This document shows, piece after piece, positions 1-13,420 of a DNA stretch of 64,000 nucleotides (the first letter of the stretch is position 1; each line of letters begins with the position of its first letter). The DNA is from Corylus avellana (taxonomy: Eukaryota; Streptophyta; Magnoliopsida; Fagales; Betulaceae). Both the position numbers and the translations under genes were made by a program. The stretch lies in NCBI RefSeq assembly GCF_901000735.1, contig NC_081545.1, positions 14,496,919 through 14,560,918 on the forward strand, read 5' to 3'. Below the pieces are notes generated by a model. It was not told the DNA's origin and ran no database searches. It saw nothing but the letters and a program-made list of their open reading frames with translations.

Positions 1-1271
1 TCCCATACAAATTCCAGAGAGCTCCATTCGCTAGCCGTCCGCACGGAGGTGGCAAGGAAGACTTTTCGGAGGTCTAAGCATTCCTAAACCCTAGCTAGGG
101 TTGCCATGTGTCATCAGGGGATTTAACCTAGTCGCATTCGAAGCCTCATCCGAAAGGAGGAAGGTTTGATGACAGTTGGAAATGGCCGACAACTTTAATG
201 CTACATAAAACACGGAAGTAGGTGGCCATAAATGGTAGCCCATCTAGACGGACACTTTCCCTATCCAAACGGACTAAGGTCAAAGCGTGTTGAAAATTTG
301 GCTGGCCAATTTAATGCTACATAAAACACGGAAGTAGGTGGCCATAAATGTTGGCCCATCTGGAGGGACACTTTCCCTGTTCGAACGAACTAAGGTTAAA
401 GCACGTTGAAAATTTGGCTGACTGATTTAGTGCTTCCGGGAAACACGCGAGTCGGTGCATTAAATGTTAGCACGTCTGGACGCCAGTCAATCCCATCTAG
501 ACGGCCAGTAGTCAAAAAGTAAGCACCGTACATTTAATTCTTGTAGTATTCCCGAGATGCTTTCCACATGTCACCACCTTTAGCACACGACAGGAATCCA
601 TCTGGACGGCCAGTCAAAAAAGACATTAAATGCGGCTGAAAAAGGCATCTCATTTCTACCTATAAATAGAGCACTCATGCTGATCATTTTGATGAAGGAA
701 AATAGAGGGCAGAAGCACGAAATTGAGAGAAAAATCCTAGTGCTTTGAGTGAGTTTTTCCTTGTGTGCTAGGAGAGGTTTTATGTTGTGTGCTTAGTCTC
801 TATACTCTCCTAGAGTTGTGCTATAAATTCATTTCAGTAACTTGTGTTTGTAAATAGTCAAGGTAACTTGCAGCTTGTCAGAGGTTCTGGCAAGGGAAGT
901 CAATAGGAGGAGTACCAAATGTTCTGGGGAGACTACCACGGTAGCCGAGCAAGGAGGGTCACTTGTCTAGACAAGTTCGTGTCAACTACAAAGGTTTTGT
1001 AAGTGTGAGAAACTTGTATTTCCTCCTCCTTTTATAGTAAACGATTTCATGGGCCCACTGCTCCGAAGTGGTTTTTCCTCGAAGAGGTTCTTCAAGTTTC
1101 TACTTCGTAACCAAAAATATATGTGTCCATATGCTTTACTGCTTCACGTATTTTTGGTGCTCAACTATTGCATGTGTTAATTTTTAATTATGCATTATTT
1201 GTGATATACACCTATTCACCCCCCATCTAGGTGTACTTGGGAGTTTAGATAATTATTCTCAAGCTCCTACA
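1..1271 (+). mobile_element. LTR fragment, probably Copia-type, cut by the window edge
   Basis: Read on the plus strand this has the layout of a plant LTR: a repeat-rich upstream part, a TATA box (CCTATAAATAG, about 658-668), then a leader ending in a C-rich stretch near 1218 followed by TAGGTGTACTTGGG, a combination common at the 3' end of Copia LTRs. The end CTCCTACA at 1264-1271 would be the terminal CA. No primer binding site follows, so this is either the 3' LTR of an element lying to the left or a solo LTR. The left end is outside the window. The Copia call rests on the remembered look of such LTR ends, not on coding sequence. Confidence 0.5.
194..540 (+). repeat. 116-bp tandem repeat in LTR U3, about three copies
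   Basis: Units begin at 194, 310 and 426 (TTTAATGCTAC in the first two; TTTAGTGCT in the third), giving a period of 116 bp. The first two units are close; the third is degenerate. Each carries a short motif of the type CATCTAGACGG. The array ends about 120 bp before the TATA box, the usual place for LTR enhancer repeats. Confidence 0.75.
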
Positions 1272-1289
1272 CAAGATACAAAGACACAT

Positions 1290-3565
1290 TCTACATTCTA
1301 TTATACTAGAAATTACGGATTAGTGCTCAATTAGTCCCCATTGAGCATATTGAATTATTGTGCGCCGAAGCATAATATTTTTCCCAAAAACTGACTTAGG
1401 CATCGAAGTGTAACGCCTTGTGAAAATCAATTAACTGGTAAGTGATTACATGGTTTGCCTCCCAACCTACATCCCTCGCAGGACAAGACTCAGGGATCTT
1501 AATCCCTCATAAACAAGAGAATACAACGGAAGACTTTTAAAATACAGAAATACAAAGCATTAACTAAATACCCCAAGTATAATCATAAGAGTTAAAGATA
1601 AGTCATCATAACATGAATAGATCATCAAATATATTGGTCAACGGACCCGTCATCAAAATACATATTACAAACAAAAATATAACCGTCTGGAAATAAGATA
1701 ACAAAATCAGCGCCTAATCTTGAGTAATGCTAACATGATTACTATCTCTACCATCTCTGCCCGGATAGTTCCTCCATCGTCCCACATGGACTTCAGCCAA
1801 ACCGCGTCCATATCTTCAAAAATGACCTCGATCAGGTCCTAAGCAACCACCATGATCCAGTCCGAAGGCATCTACCTCTATGCTAGCTAAACCACGCAAT
1901 TATACATAATGGAGGGGGAAAAAATAAAGGGGTAAGTCTTTAAAGACTTAGTGAGTAATAATGCACACAATACCCCTGCTATTTAATGATGAACTTCGTT
2001 TGATAAAGAATGCAATAGTTTAGGTATGACAGCTATCTATGGATGCAATATAGATATAATACATGAGTAACAGTGATAGTTCAATAGTATGGTCTACCCG
2101 AGATATTACCTATTCTCAATAGGGTTGGCACTATCCTGAGGGACCTGTAACACAATGTCGGTGCTCCGACCATTGTACGCTACCGTCCATAACACTAGCA
2201 GCCCGATCGAATCCAACCTCGGGTGGCCTATGCTACTAATGATGTACGTCCTGTAGTGACTGCCCGTTAAGGCTGAGTTGATCATGAAACAACTATTGGA
2301 TCCAAGGCCCATGAAACAGATACATTTGACTATAAAGTTAACATATATAGTAAGCCCATGACCGTTATCCCACACGTGCCGGTGTATCATATCATACGAT
2401 GCAATTAATTTTGTCTGTATTTTACATGCATGCCTTTATAAGTCTCAATGCCATTATCTTGTTAAGTAGCATATTTTCGCAAATGATAGAGTTCATAGTG
2501 TAGCAAAGTGTATATCATAAGAGTTGTAAATATGCATGTTTTGGTACACAAAGTAGTTGTGCAATATGGAAATAAATGGCGAGCGCTATGTGAGTTAAAA
2601 CTCACCTGGGTCAAACAAGTTCTACGAGTATCCCTCCAAAAGATTCGAGTTCTCCAAATATGTGAAAAACCTATCATTAATCCTAAGTCTAACTAAAATG
2701 AACCTAGAACACGAAAACAGAGGCTATCAGACAATTGGCCAAATTGGCGTTCCTTGGAACGCTTCTGACTCTATGTCCAGGCTCTTGGCCGTACGTCTAC
2801 CCAGAAGGTTCAAGTAGAACCTCATTTGTTCCAAACATCCTCGTATCCTCCCAAGCTGGTTCTAAAGCAAGCTACCCAAAGGGTTTCTAGGACTTCCTAT
2901 CTCAAAATAATGTCTCCATGCGTAAGAAAATCCGTTCAACAAAGATGAAATGCTAAACCAACTTAAATAAAGATTAAAGGGAAACAACATAGCTAGAAGC
3001 TTAAAACTACCAACTAAACTGATTATGAAAAGCACTTAAACAACATAACAACTAAGGAACAAAATAGGCTTAGAAGATTACCTCCTTGAAGCAAAACCTC
3101 CAAAAATCACCTCTCCTTCTCCAAGTCTAACAAAACTCACAAAGACACTCATACAAGGGTTCTAGAGGGTGGGCTAAAATGGGGAGTAATGGGCGTGTGG
3201 GGGTGGGGTATTTATAGGTGGGAAAAGCTGTGAGCGTTGTAGGGCTGTTCTGAAAAGTAACGTACGTATGGTACTATAAGGACTTACATCTGCGTACTAT
3301 TTACCCAGTGGATCAAAGGCTGCATCATACGTACGTGCATTAACCAATAGTCAACCCGAACATCAGCATACGTATAGCTAGTCCCCCACATGCACACTTG
3401 TGTACTATTTGCAAGTGTACATCTGTGTGGTCCCCCATGCGTACGTACAGTCAGAAAGTCAAAAAATTTCAAAATGCCCTCCCAATTGTTCCTAGTGACA
3501 CAAAAACCCAAACTAACTCTCTAACTAAGTTACCTAAGTTTAATTAATTATTTGGATCACTACAC
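1290..3565 (-). mobile_element. LTR-like sequence, gypsy-type, minus orientation (boundaries approximate)
   Basis: Read on the minus strand it starts TGTGTAGTGATCC (3553-3565), then an array of CGTACGTA-type palindromes (about 3255-3445), a TATA box (CCTATAAATA, 3209-3218) and a leader. Further along is ACTAAGTCTTTAAAGACTTACCCC-like sequence near 1920-1960, a feature I associate with Tekay/Del-type gypsy LTRs. A related piece with the same order lies at 56046-56870. No gag or pol coding sequence is visible. The right boundary is clearer than the left, which I place near 1290 only by loss of this character. Confidence 0.4.
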
Positions 3566-6300
3566 AGAGTTTCCCCGGCATAGACGCCGGCAGATTTTTG
3601 TAGCTATTTGAAGAGCACAACAACGTATTGCAAATCTAGAAGGCATCAAAAAATATGCAGTCCACACAGTGTCGAAAACAGTTAAACAGCAAATTGCTCT
3701 AACAGAAACAATTCTAAGTCTATTCTAAAATAAAAGATGCATATGTTTACTTATTTGATCTGCAATTAATGTTGATTCCAATACGTTTTTCTTTTATTCA
3801 ATTTCCTTAACTTGTACTTCCGTGTGATCGAGCTACAATATAAACAAGATAAGATTTGGATAAAGATCACTTTTGTTGTAACAAAGAAAAAGTTTAGTTT
3901 TATTCTCCTTTGAATGCTTACGAAATACAGGTAAATCAAAAGAACAAGATTCTTGGGCTCCGTTTAGATAAAAATTATATTTTTAACTTTTTTTTTTTTT
4001 TTTTTTTGGCTTTTTCTTTCCTCATCAAGGATGCTACATGCACTTTAATTTCCTATCATTTTTCTCTTCATTTGTTTGCTTTTCTTCTCTATATTTACCT
4101 TCATTGCTAAAAAAACATGGACAACTAAACCCTAGTTCAAAATTATCCATTTAATAATAATAATAATAATAAAAATAAAAATAACTATGTGATATAGAAA
4201 CCTATAACTTAGTTCTACATACAGTCCTATAACCTACTATGATTAGATGGATTAAAAAACTAATCATCTTTCAATTGAACCACAAACTATTAAAAACCTA
4301 GATCTTTTTATCTAATATGAAATTTGAAAAACATAAAGACTGAAGACTGAAAAAAAAAAAAAATCATAACACTATATACAACTTCATAAATAACATACAT
4401 AAATGCATACATAACTAACATAAGTTTGATTGCTCTACTGCAATACAACATTGTTCAATTATACAAGTTTAAATCTATCTACGTGCAAGTATATCTGAAT
4501 CTTTTTTTCTTTTGTTTTCCCTTCACATATTTAGCTAAAAAGAATAAAATCATATTTCTTTTTCTTTGTTTTCCTTTTTTTTTTTTTTTTTTTTGAAAAT
4601 AGGATGGTATCACAAATATTGAAAGCATTGCAATGCTTTCTTCTTAGCTAGAATTCATGATCTTACTTCGAGCTAAAGTACTTGATGCACGTGGAGGACC
4701 ATGCTATCGATTCAATATCATTGCTCTTCAACAACTCCCAAATGAAGATGAATGAGCTTCCACAATCTAACAAATCAAAGCTCAACAACTTTTTCTTTTT
4801 TTTTCTTTGTGTTTTTTAAAAAACTTTTGCTATGAAGTAATGGCACAAAATGAAAACAAACGAGTATATTTTTACTCTAGAGTGTGTTTGTTTGTCTTCC
4901 TATGACAGACACTATAAACCAAAAACTATGCTCTCTTTTGGCATGAGAACCTATATGTACAGTTTATTTTTTACACATGTACCTACTCAATTACCTAATA
5001 CTATAGTCTTAGTTAACTATAATCACTTCACAACACTAAATATCACAGGGATAAAAAAACACAAGGAATGAAGCACGTGCCTTCTGACTAGTATTCTAAA
5101 AGTAAAGCAAAACAAGCGTAAGTTATGCTTAAAATTTTGGAAAATATGTCAAGGTGACAAGTTTTTAATTTTATAAATGTAAGACCCAAACTTTGAAAAT
5201 TTTAAATCTAAATCTAACTAAGGGCCCTAAGATAAGGGCCACTTTTATATATTATGGGGCCATGGCCCCAGTATCTTTTATTTTATTTTATTTTATTTTT
5301 TTAATTTTTTTTTTAATAAGGACATAATTATATCTTTTATGATAAATGCTAACATTCCAAATTTTTGTTTCAAAAGTTGATTTCTAAATGATTTGTCACA
5401 ATCTCATGAGTTTGTGACACACTTCTCAAAATAAAAATAATAAATCTCATGAGATGATGAGATTTTTTATTTTCACCTTGAAATTGTTTTTCTACTTTCG
5501 TTTTCAAATTTTCAAAAACAAAAACAGAAAACATTTCCAAACAGAAATTACCCAAATCAGGAATCACTTGCAAACTGTTTGGCAACCCATGAATTGACCA
5601 AAACAAAATTCAATTGGAGCAAGCTCATTCAGCCCAATTCATGTGTTTGACACAAAAACGAACTTACAATTCAATTTATATATTTGAAACCCCAACCAAT
5701 CTACAAGAATAGAATTAGAATTCATGTGAATTCTCTACCAATTTCCAACACATTTTACAAATTTCCCAAAAAAAGGAACATCCATATGCATTTACACAAA
5801 TCAAGAGAATTCAATTTTATTTCATGTCCACTCCGAACAAATTAATACAACAGCAAAACCAGTTCAATACATTTCATTAACGAATTAAATTGTCAATTCA
5901 TTTCCTAACAATGAATTGCTTAGTCCAAATGGAAGGTTAAAGTAGCAAAATCTGCAACTCACTGAACTTCATTTTCATCCACAAGTCATAATCACATTTC
6001 CAATGAAACTAAATATCTTCTTTTTCTTGCCTTATGTGAAAAAACTCCTGAGCAAATTCTATCAGAACCAGATGAAGCCCTCATCTTCCTCCAATCTTTA
6101 TTTCTGACTTAAAACAATAACTTGGTTTTGTATCATAGAATACTCATCCTGTGCTGGCTAAGGCATGGACGCATTGGGTGGCTCATTTTATTCATTTTAG
6201 GTAACAACAATACACACTCTAGAGATAATGGCCACCATTCACCTTCTTACCAATGCATCTAAGCCATTCTTCTTTGGGTGCTAGCAAAGACATCATAATG
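3566..6300. other. AT-rich stretch without a recognisable gene
   Basis: The sequence has long A and T runs (3990-4008, 4351-4364, 4578-4594), an AAT microsatellite near 4155-4175 and a TTTTA run near 5276-5300. Open frames here are short and of low complexity. Around 5360-5920 there are repeated variants of CAATTCATG and GAATTCA, which looks like old repeat DNA. I see no coding, RNA gene or transposon signature I can name. Confidence 0.5.
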
Positions 6301-7624
6301 CTTCCAAAGCTACTTCCAAAGATGTCACTCAAAAAATGCATCTAATCTTCTTCATGGCGCCACATTCTATCGGCATCAAATATGCAATCCCTCTTCCGCA
6401 ACAAGACCTGCAATAAACCGATAATTCTGAGTCCAATGTGAGACAATTTGTTCATGCCAACCGTAAAATAATTTATGTAATTATACTGGCAGCATCAAGA
6501 GGCAATATAAATTTATTTGGGATAACCAGAGAGCTAGCTGGAATTGCAAATGATTTGGGGTTGACAACTAACTCCCATGAATCAGTTGCAAGCCAAGAAA
6601 GCAAGCAGCTCACACCCAACGCCACCTTAAATGAAGGGGAAAAGAAAGTAAAAAGAAGTGACATGTCTCCATGTCTAATCCCAAACAGCATCATTGATAT
6701 ACAATGGCAGGGACAACCATTAATTCTCTCACATCGGTTTCCACCAATATCACCCAAGTATTGTCTCATATTACACAAGACAAAAAATCTGTGTTAATAT
6801 AAACAAACAAATATCATTTGTTGTCACTAGTCTTTGTGTCAGGTCACACAGTAGTTCTTATTATGCATCCCACTGACAACCATTGGTTCCTTGGTCCACT
6901 AAGCCTGCTGATGTTGTCCATTGGCAACCTTAAGGCATTCTGAGAACATACCACTACACATGCAATTCAAGAGAATTTAATTAAGCCTAAAAACAAAGTA
7001 ATTGGTCTTAGTTAAGAGTTGTTTCAAGGGCTTCAATTCATAGTGGATTTGCATAACTCTGATAAAGGGACGAATCCAACAGAGTTGAATGAGGCTTATG
7101 TAAAGAATTTCATTGTTTGAGTGCTTATACAATCACATAATGGACCTTCAAATTAAACCAATAGACAATTAAAGCCAAGTTCTTATCTAAGAAAGGAGGT
7201 CATCAATCCTACGCAAGTTACATGTTCCTTCTGATAACTTATAAAAAAAAGTCATATGTTCTTTTTTGCTTTAGTTCTTGCAGAAGCATTTGGTCATTTC
7301 ATAAGGGAGCATTGTATGTATAGGGGGGTGGCCAACAATTAAACAGCCAAAAGATCCTGTAGATCAAAGAAGAAATCAAAATTGACAATCCAGTTATAGT
7401 TGAGGAAGAGTAAAATCATATTTCCTTCCACAAAGGAGTGAAAAATTAATCAGAACAAACACTAAATGTCATGCGGTATGATATAGTTTTCAACAATAAA
7501 ACGAAATATCCAAATTGCAAGACCATATTGATATATAACATCATCAGTGCAATTTTCTTGATATGAGAATTGCTAAAACACTATATAGAAAGGTCAATGT
7601 GATATCAACCTGAATAAATAGAAA

Positions 7625-7655
<31 letters not shown>

Positions 7656-9983
7656 AATAAAATAATCACAGTGCCAACTAGTGGGTTATTTAACTTGTAA
7701 AGAACAACAATCTACATTACCAAATGAAATGTATCAATTGGCATCTATAGAGATCCCAATAGAAAGAAATAACTGGATTGTTTATCCTACCTCTTGGAAG
7801 AAATTAAGCTGAAAGTTCTTATCATAGCAAAAATATATTTTATTTCACAACTCTCAATTTAATCAGCCATAATTTGATACTTACAAGCAGAGAAATTTAG
7901 AAAAATTGTCTAGAAATTTTCTTTAGGAAATTCCAAAGAAAGAAGGTCATGATAAATTGACAGCGAGGGGACTAATTATAGCAAACCTCGATTGCATGGA
8001 ACATTAAACGAAAAATAAAATCAAATCAAATAAAGGAAAAAGAAAGAGAGAAGAAGAATAAAATATTAGCCCATCAAAGTTGGAAGCAAGGCTAATTGCA
8101 GAATACTTTAGTAAATATACATTATATACACAGATCTATGATTCAATTGTCTTCAACACCCAAAAAATTTACAGTGAACAATAAAATTTGCCGTTGGATT
8201 ACTTAAAATACACAATCTAATAAAAAGCATTCTGAAAATTCCTAGACATGACAGTGTGCACCTTCATATGAACTTTCAAGTTCATGAATTACCCTTAAAT
8301 AATGCCACTGCAAAACAGTAGTAGAAAAAAAGAGAATCTAAACCAAACACTCAACATCTCCACAAAGCTCTCACTTAGACTATTTCAAAGTGTCAAATCA
8401 ATCAAGACATAAAAGCAGATGCCTTCAGGATGCATATCTAAATCAGCTGCATCAATGTCTTATTTATAAATTTTTTGGTTTGCTTCATTTCAGCAAAGCA
8501 CTTGCTCAACACATTTATAGTAGCGTCAAAACAGTTATATCTTTCATTTCCTTCCATTGGACAATATTTGCAGGCTTAGATATGAAACAGGTGGTTGCAC
8601 TTGCCCAATACCATTTTAGTGTCAATCTACTAGCACCATGAGGACAAAATCAGAGAATCAATTTTCAAGCTTATCTACCACAACAATTCCATGGATGATT
8701 CACAAGGACATACTTTGGAATAATTGCCATTAGTGCTTCTCCGCATGTCCACTAATTAAAGGATAACTGAAGAAAAAAGACTGCAATAGCTGACACCCTG
8801 AATTCATGTATCAAGTAGAATGTCGATGCAACTTATGAGCATATTCGTTGCATAAGTAAAATATCATATGTAAACATGCTGGTCCACCTTAACCTACTTG
8901 AGCCAGAAAAGCTCTTACAAAGACAAGAACACAAATTTAAAATCAGTAGCTCTCCACCATTACATTTGAAATCTTTGTCAATCGATCATCCCAAACTGTC
9001 AAGTACTTAAGACAATGCAGACAGAAGAAAAGAAAAATCACACTTTCTGGAAACTTTGGAAAATATCTTAAATTACTAGAACACAAATTTGAACCTCTCC
9101 TTCATCACCTTCAATGTTGTCAAAAGATAATTCCAGTAAAAGAGTAAAACCTAGACAACAAATACCTGATGAAGAAGCAATGAGACTTTCTTGACTATTT
9201 TTAAGAAACATGGATACAAGTGCATAGATCTCATATTTTCTAAAAAGACTGCACAATTGGCTTGTAAATTTATGCAATCAAAAACCCTTTAAACAATATA
9301 AGCTGATTTATCTAGGACCCACCTATTTGGCCATAACATGAATATTATTAAAGTCAAATTTCATAAAAAATTATTTGTCAAACATTACTCACATGAAAAT
9401 CACCCCTAATACACCAACTCCAGTCAGCGAAGGACATGGAGAGCCTCAGGTCCATCCACACTGAGTCCAAACAATGTCAATGATCTTCCTGCCAGAAATA
9501 ACACAAATAAGAAAATTTCCTGCATTATAACAGAAGGTTGTTTTGCAAAACACTGAAGAAGATAGACACATCAAATAACATCTCAAGGGCACATATTCAG
9601 TAGATCACTCTAAGGAAGTCTATGAGCCATCATTGAATAGGAAAAGATATTCACCTCTGAGTCCATCAACTTTAAGCAACTGTCATGACCGCTAAGCTTA
9701 TAATAAGCCTCCTAGATGTGTGCCTACTTTTCCTTGAAGCCAAGGTTATTTTAGCAGTCTTCTACTCACATGCATTGCCACAGAGAATGTAAGGTATGCA
9801 ATGCAGGTACAGTAAAATGTACTTTGTCACTGTCCACTAACCCAGATTCAGTATAGTAATCTATTTCTCAGTAAAAGGCTTATTAGTTCAAAACAACCAA
9901 CATTTAAAACAATGGCATTTACACGGTGTTTGCTAAGATCATGATCCAAATAGGATAGCAGTTGAAAAACTATATGAAAATCA
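6301..9983. other. AT-rich stretch downstream of the PPR gene, no gene recognised
   Basis: Two overlapping frames of 119 and 101 codons on opposite strands (6438-6797 and 6473-6778) lack family motifs and look fortuitous. An AAT microsatellite occupies about 7627-7651. The part nearest the PPR gene (9400-9983) could be its 3' UTR. The rest shows no splice or coding pattern that I can support. Confidence 0.45.
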
Positions 9984-11354
9984 TCAGTGCAATAGACGAC
10001 CCAATCGAATTTTTGATCGAAGCTTCCTTGCTTCACTTGTAAACCCAGAACAGCGGAGACCATCGAGAACAGCATGTTGGGTTGACCTGAGTATTTTCAT
10101 GCCACCTTTTAAGCAAGAAAGCAAAAGCTTGGATGCACAACGGAACCTCCTTTCCCTACAAAGGTTGTGCACCAAGGAGGTGTAGGTAAACGAATCCTTA
10201 ACCTCCATAGATTCAAACAATTTCATTGCATGATCAGTCTGACCAGCTTTACACAATCCATCAATCATGCAGTTGAAGGCAACCAAGTTTGAATCAAAGC
10301 CCATGGTATTCATATAATTCAAATGTCGTTGAGCGCCTTCAATATTCCCAGCCTTGCACAATCCATCAATTATAATTGTGTGGGTATACTTGTCGCATTT
10401 CAAACCTCCGTTCTCTATCTCATCCAACAAGTTAAAAGCAGCTTCCAAATTACCTTCTTTACAATATAGATTAATTAGGGTGTTATAAGACACTAAATCA
10501 AGCTCAATTCCATTCCTGACCATCTGCTCCATGTAATCATTTGCCTCTTTTCTCTTTCCCGTCTTAACTAAAGCACCAATGCTAGTGCAGTATGCAAAGC
10601 CATCAAATGTATAGCCTCTACTCTTCATCTCTGACAAGATATCAAGCCCTTGTTCAAACTGCCTAGATCTAAAGCAGCATTTCATAACTGTAGTGTAGGT
10701 TATGGCATTTGGTTGATGACCAGATTCCCCAAGCTCCTTGAGGATCCTCCTTGCGGCCCCTAATCTACCTGCCTTGCAAAGCCCATTAATTAGAATATTA
10801 TAAGTCACTAATTCGGGAACAAGCCCATGACGTTGTAAATTCCTAAATAACCCAAGGGCATTATCTGTAAATCCATTTTTACAAAGTCCGTTGATCATTA
10901 TGTTAAATGTACTTGGATCAGGAGAAAGATTGCTAAGTATAATATCCCGAAAAACCCTATAAGCTTCATCCGGTTTTCCCAATTTAAAGAAGCAATGCAT
11001 CAAAGTGTTGTAACTCCACACATCAGGATGTATACCTGCTTGAAGCATTTCTTCAAACAGATCCAAACATCGTGATAATAAGCAAGTCCTGGCGGCACCA
11101 GCCAGCAAAGAATTGTATGTAACAACATTTGGACTTATTCCAGCTTCTCTCATTCTATAAAGTATTGAATGGGCTGCATCAGTGCCGAAAAAATAACAAT
11201 GCGCATCAATCAGTGTATTGTAAGTTACCACATCCGGAAGTACCCCTAATCTTATACCGTCAATGATAACTGCCTCAGCTTTTTCCAATTGCTGCGCTTT
11301 ACAAAATGAAGCTATACATATATTCAACAACCTGGTGGACAATCTACAAACCAT
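9984..11354 (-). CDS. P-class pentatricopeptide repeat protein (At5g46680-like)
   Basis: A single open frame of 456 residues without introns, as is usual for PPR genes. From about residue 42 to 445 it consists of about eleven consecutive 35-residue PPR motifs. Signatures include DVVTYNTLI, NVVTYNSLL, DVWSYNTLM, LVTYNILINGLCKAG and LVSYNTLINLYCKEG. There is no E, E+ or DYW tail, so it belongs to the P class, whose members bind organellar RNA sequence-specifically and affect stability, splicing or translation. Length and sequence closely follow Arabidopsis At5g46680 (about 468 residues as I remember it), including the short N terminus before the first LPDVVTYNTLI. The ATG at 11354 gives MVCRLSTRLLN, matching that family's start. 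An AG acceptor-like site lies just upstream in the 5' leader (about 11391), so a 5' UTR intron is possible. RNA target and organelle are unknown. Confidence 0.93.
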   Translation of the reverse strand: MVCRLSTRLLNICIASFCKAQQLEKAEAVIIDGIRLGVLPDVVTYNTLIDAHCYFFGTDAAHSILYRMREAGISPNVVTYNSLLAGAARTCLLSRCLDLFEEMLQAGIHPDVWSYNTLMHCFFKLGKPDEAYRVFRDIILSNLSPDPSTFNIMINGLCKNGFTDNALGLFRNLQRHGLVPELVTYNILINGLCKAGRLGAARRILKELGESGHQPNAITYTTVMKCCFRSRQFEQGLDILSEMKSRGYTFDGFAYCTSIGALVKTGKRKEANDYMEQMVRNGIELDLVSYNTLINLYCKEGNLEAAFNLLDEIENGGLKCDKYTHTIIIDGLCKAGNIEGAQRHLNYMNTMGFDSNLVAFNCMIDGLCKAGQTDHAMKLFESMEVKDSFTYTSLVHNLCRERRFRCASKLLLSCLKGGMKILRSTQHAVLDGLRCSGFTSEARKLRSKIRLGRLLH

Positions 11355-12945
11355 TATTTACGTCAGCCCAAGTAACTACCAACAGGACCTGCAATATATT
11401 AGAAACATCACGTGTAAGATAAATTCCACCACTTCCCCAATAACAAATAAAATGAAATAAAAAAAATAAAAAATAAAATAAAATAAAATAAAAAGAGCCG
11501 AGTAAGGAGACAAATAAATCTATAATAATTGTTTTGGCTTCCACACCTCAATCAGGTTGCTTGCTATTTATTCATTTATAGAAGTATTGGTTACAAAAAT
11601 CTTATCAACAAATCTATCTGCTATACATGCAATTACACAATCATTTATCTAATTTATCTATACATTTGAATTGCACTTTTTATCTTCTATCTTCTATCTT
11701 CTTTATCTTTATGTTAACAACTCCCTTCTTATCTGTAGGAATCGTTTGATGATCATCCTCTTCTGGTTTTGTTTGAACCATGGATGAGGAGGGTTTTTAT
11801 TTTAGATTGCTGAAAATCAAAGAGGATAAATATTTTAGATTGCTTATCGCTGGGTTGTGTTTCTAAATTTTTTCTGCTGTTCAGGAATTTGTGGATATGC
11901 TAAACAATTTCTGCCTGGGTTGTGTTTCTAGATAACACAATTTATTGGGAAAAAAAAAAGGGGAGGAAAAAACAAAGGAAGAGGAAGAACTACAGTACAC
12001 AGGAAATAATACAAATGCTCTAAAAGTTACAATATAATGTTTAAGAGATCCCAAAATTCCAAGAAAGAGGAAGATGGGATACCACCTATAGCAATCATCA
12101 ATCACACGAAAGACCTAACAGACATAAACTTAAAAATATTTTGAGATAATGCAATAAGTCAGGCTATTCACAGCACTCTAAATTGTCCAATAAGAAAAAG
12201 AGGAACAGTCATCCATAATCGAACTAATTCTATGCTGATCAACCGTGCATTTTCAACACTATTAAAAAAATATGTCTCAGTTATCACCCACTGAACCCCA
12301 AAGAAAGAACAGTAGTGGCAAAAAAAAATCTCTTGCAACAAATGATTGTCAACAATCTTGCCACTAACTTTGTACAGCACCAATCCACAAGTGTTGTATG
12401 GCAGTTTTAGTAGGTGCCATACAAATTTGTTCTTAGTTCTCTTCATGTTTTCTATGCCTTCTTTCCTTTGTTTTGGCTACCAAATAACATATTTGAAATT
12501 TGAAAATGAGTTTAGTTTTAAATAAGTTAGGTTTTAACTAACATATTTGAAATTTCTTTCTCCATGCATGCACCAGTAAGTACTATATATAATAGACTGC
12601 CCCCACCTCTGGAATTATGAGGGATTCATATATATGAACATGATCTCTTTACTCTTATGGGGAGTTGCTTGATTGATCCTATTAAGTACTTCTTCTCCCT
12701 CTTGAAAGAATAAATGGAAAAACTTTGTGTCATGGATACTGTGATGATGATGATGATGATGATGCATGTTAATTTACAATCTTTTAAAACAGCTTGTAAA
12801 AGATTAAAAGAAATAAGTGAAGTTTTCTTAAAATGATATATATACTGTGCATGTTAATTTACAATCTTCTAGGCTAACCACACACTGTTATGGACACCAA
12901 TGCTGGCATTGACCCTGCATACTTATCTGCTGTGTAAATTTTCAG
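11355..12945. other. Region upstream of the PPR gene, presumed promoter, no gene recognised
   Basis: AT-rich, with an A-rich tract of AAAAT units at 11458-11493 and a GAT microsatellite at about 12742-12763. A minus-strand frame at 12168-12446 (92 codons) has unbiased composition but no family I recognise. This interval probably holds the PPR promoter and 5' leader. Confidence 0.4.
12742..12764 (+). repeat. GAT trinucleotide microsatellite
   Basis: About seven GAT units in a row, uninterrupted. Confidence 0.85.
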
Positions 12946-13044
12946 ATTGTGAACCCCGGTAACAGAAACATCAGGGACATCCCAGGATTGGCACCTCCAG
13001 CTCCCTCAAGGAGGCTTTTGTGGGTTGCAGAACATTTTGATTAG
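12946..13044 (+). pseudogene. Possible orphan terminal exon of an unknown gene
   Basis: After an acceptor-like TTTTCAG (12939-12945) a frame of 32 codons runs to TAG at 13042-13044. It reads IVNPGNRNIRDIPGLAPP and continues to end WVAEHFD. Composition is much more protein-like than the flanking sequence. I cannot name the parent gene and see no matching upstream exon, so this is either the last exon of an undetected gene or a gene fragment left by duplication or transposition. Confidence 0.3.
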
Positions 13045-13237
13045 AATCCCCATTTCATTGCAGTTTTCCCACTCAGATATGAATCGTGTTGTAGTTCATG
13101 ACAAAGGGAGGTCAGAGGAATGCTGTTTGTGGGCGTCACTCGTTTTTTTTTTTTCTTAATTTTCTTTCTTTAATTTTATCCGTTCTTGCCTGATATGTGC
13201 ATATCCTGTTTATGATTCTCTTTTATGTGTAATTTGT

Positions 13238-13420
13238 GTAAATGAGCCGAGCTTGGGCGAGCTTGGCTTGTCCGGGCTCGCTCGTTTACTTTGAGGCCAG
13301 GCTCGAGCTCGACATGAGCCTAGAAATGTTGCGATAGGGTTGGAACCATGTTCGAGCTCGAGCTCGTCTATTTTGGTCGAGCTTGAGCTCAAGCTCGATT
13401 AATTTTGGGATGTGCATTTG
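13238..13420. repeat. GAGC/GCTCG-rich dispersed repeat, candidate transposon subterminal region
   Basis: Dense copies of GAGCTCGAGCTCG and GAGCTTG-type motifs in both orientations. The same motif set ends the AT-rich repeat at 23185-23376 and 25535-25752. Both of those finish with CACCCCTA, the complement of TAGGGGTG, an end typical of many plant hAT elements. This segment may be the opposite subterminal region of the first copy. The assignment to hAT is an inference. Confidence 0.4.

Noticed and set aside
6438..6797. 119-codon plus frame
   Set aside because: No family motif, no splice context, and a 101-codon frame overlaps on the other strand.
9848..10075. 75-codon minus frame overlapping the PPR stop
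   Set aside because: Out of frame with the PPR protein; a shadow of its last codons.
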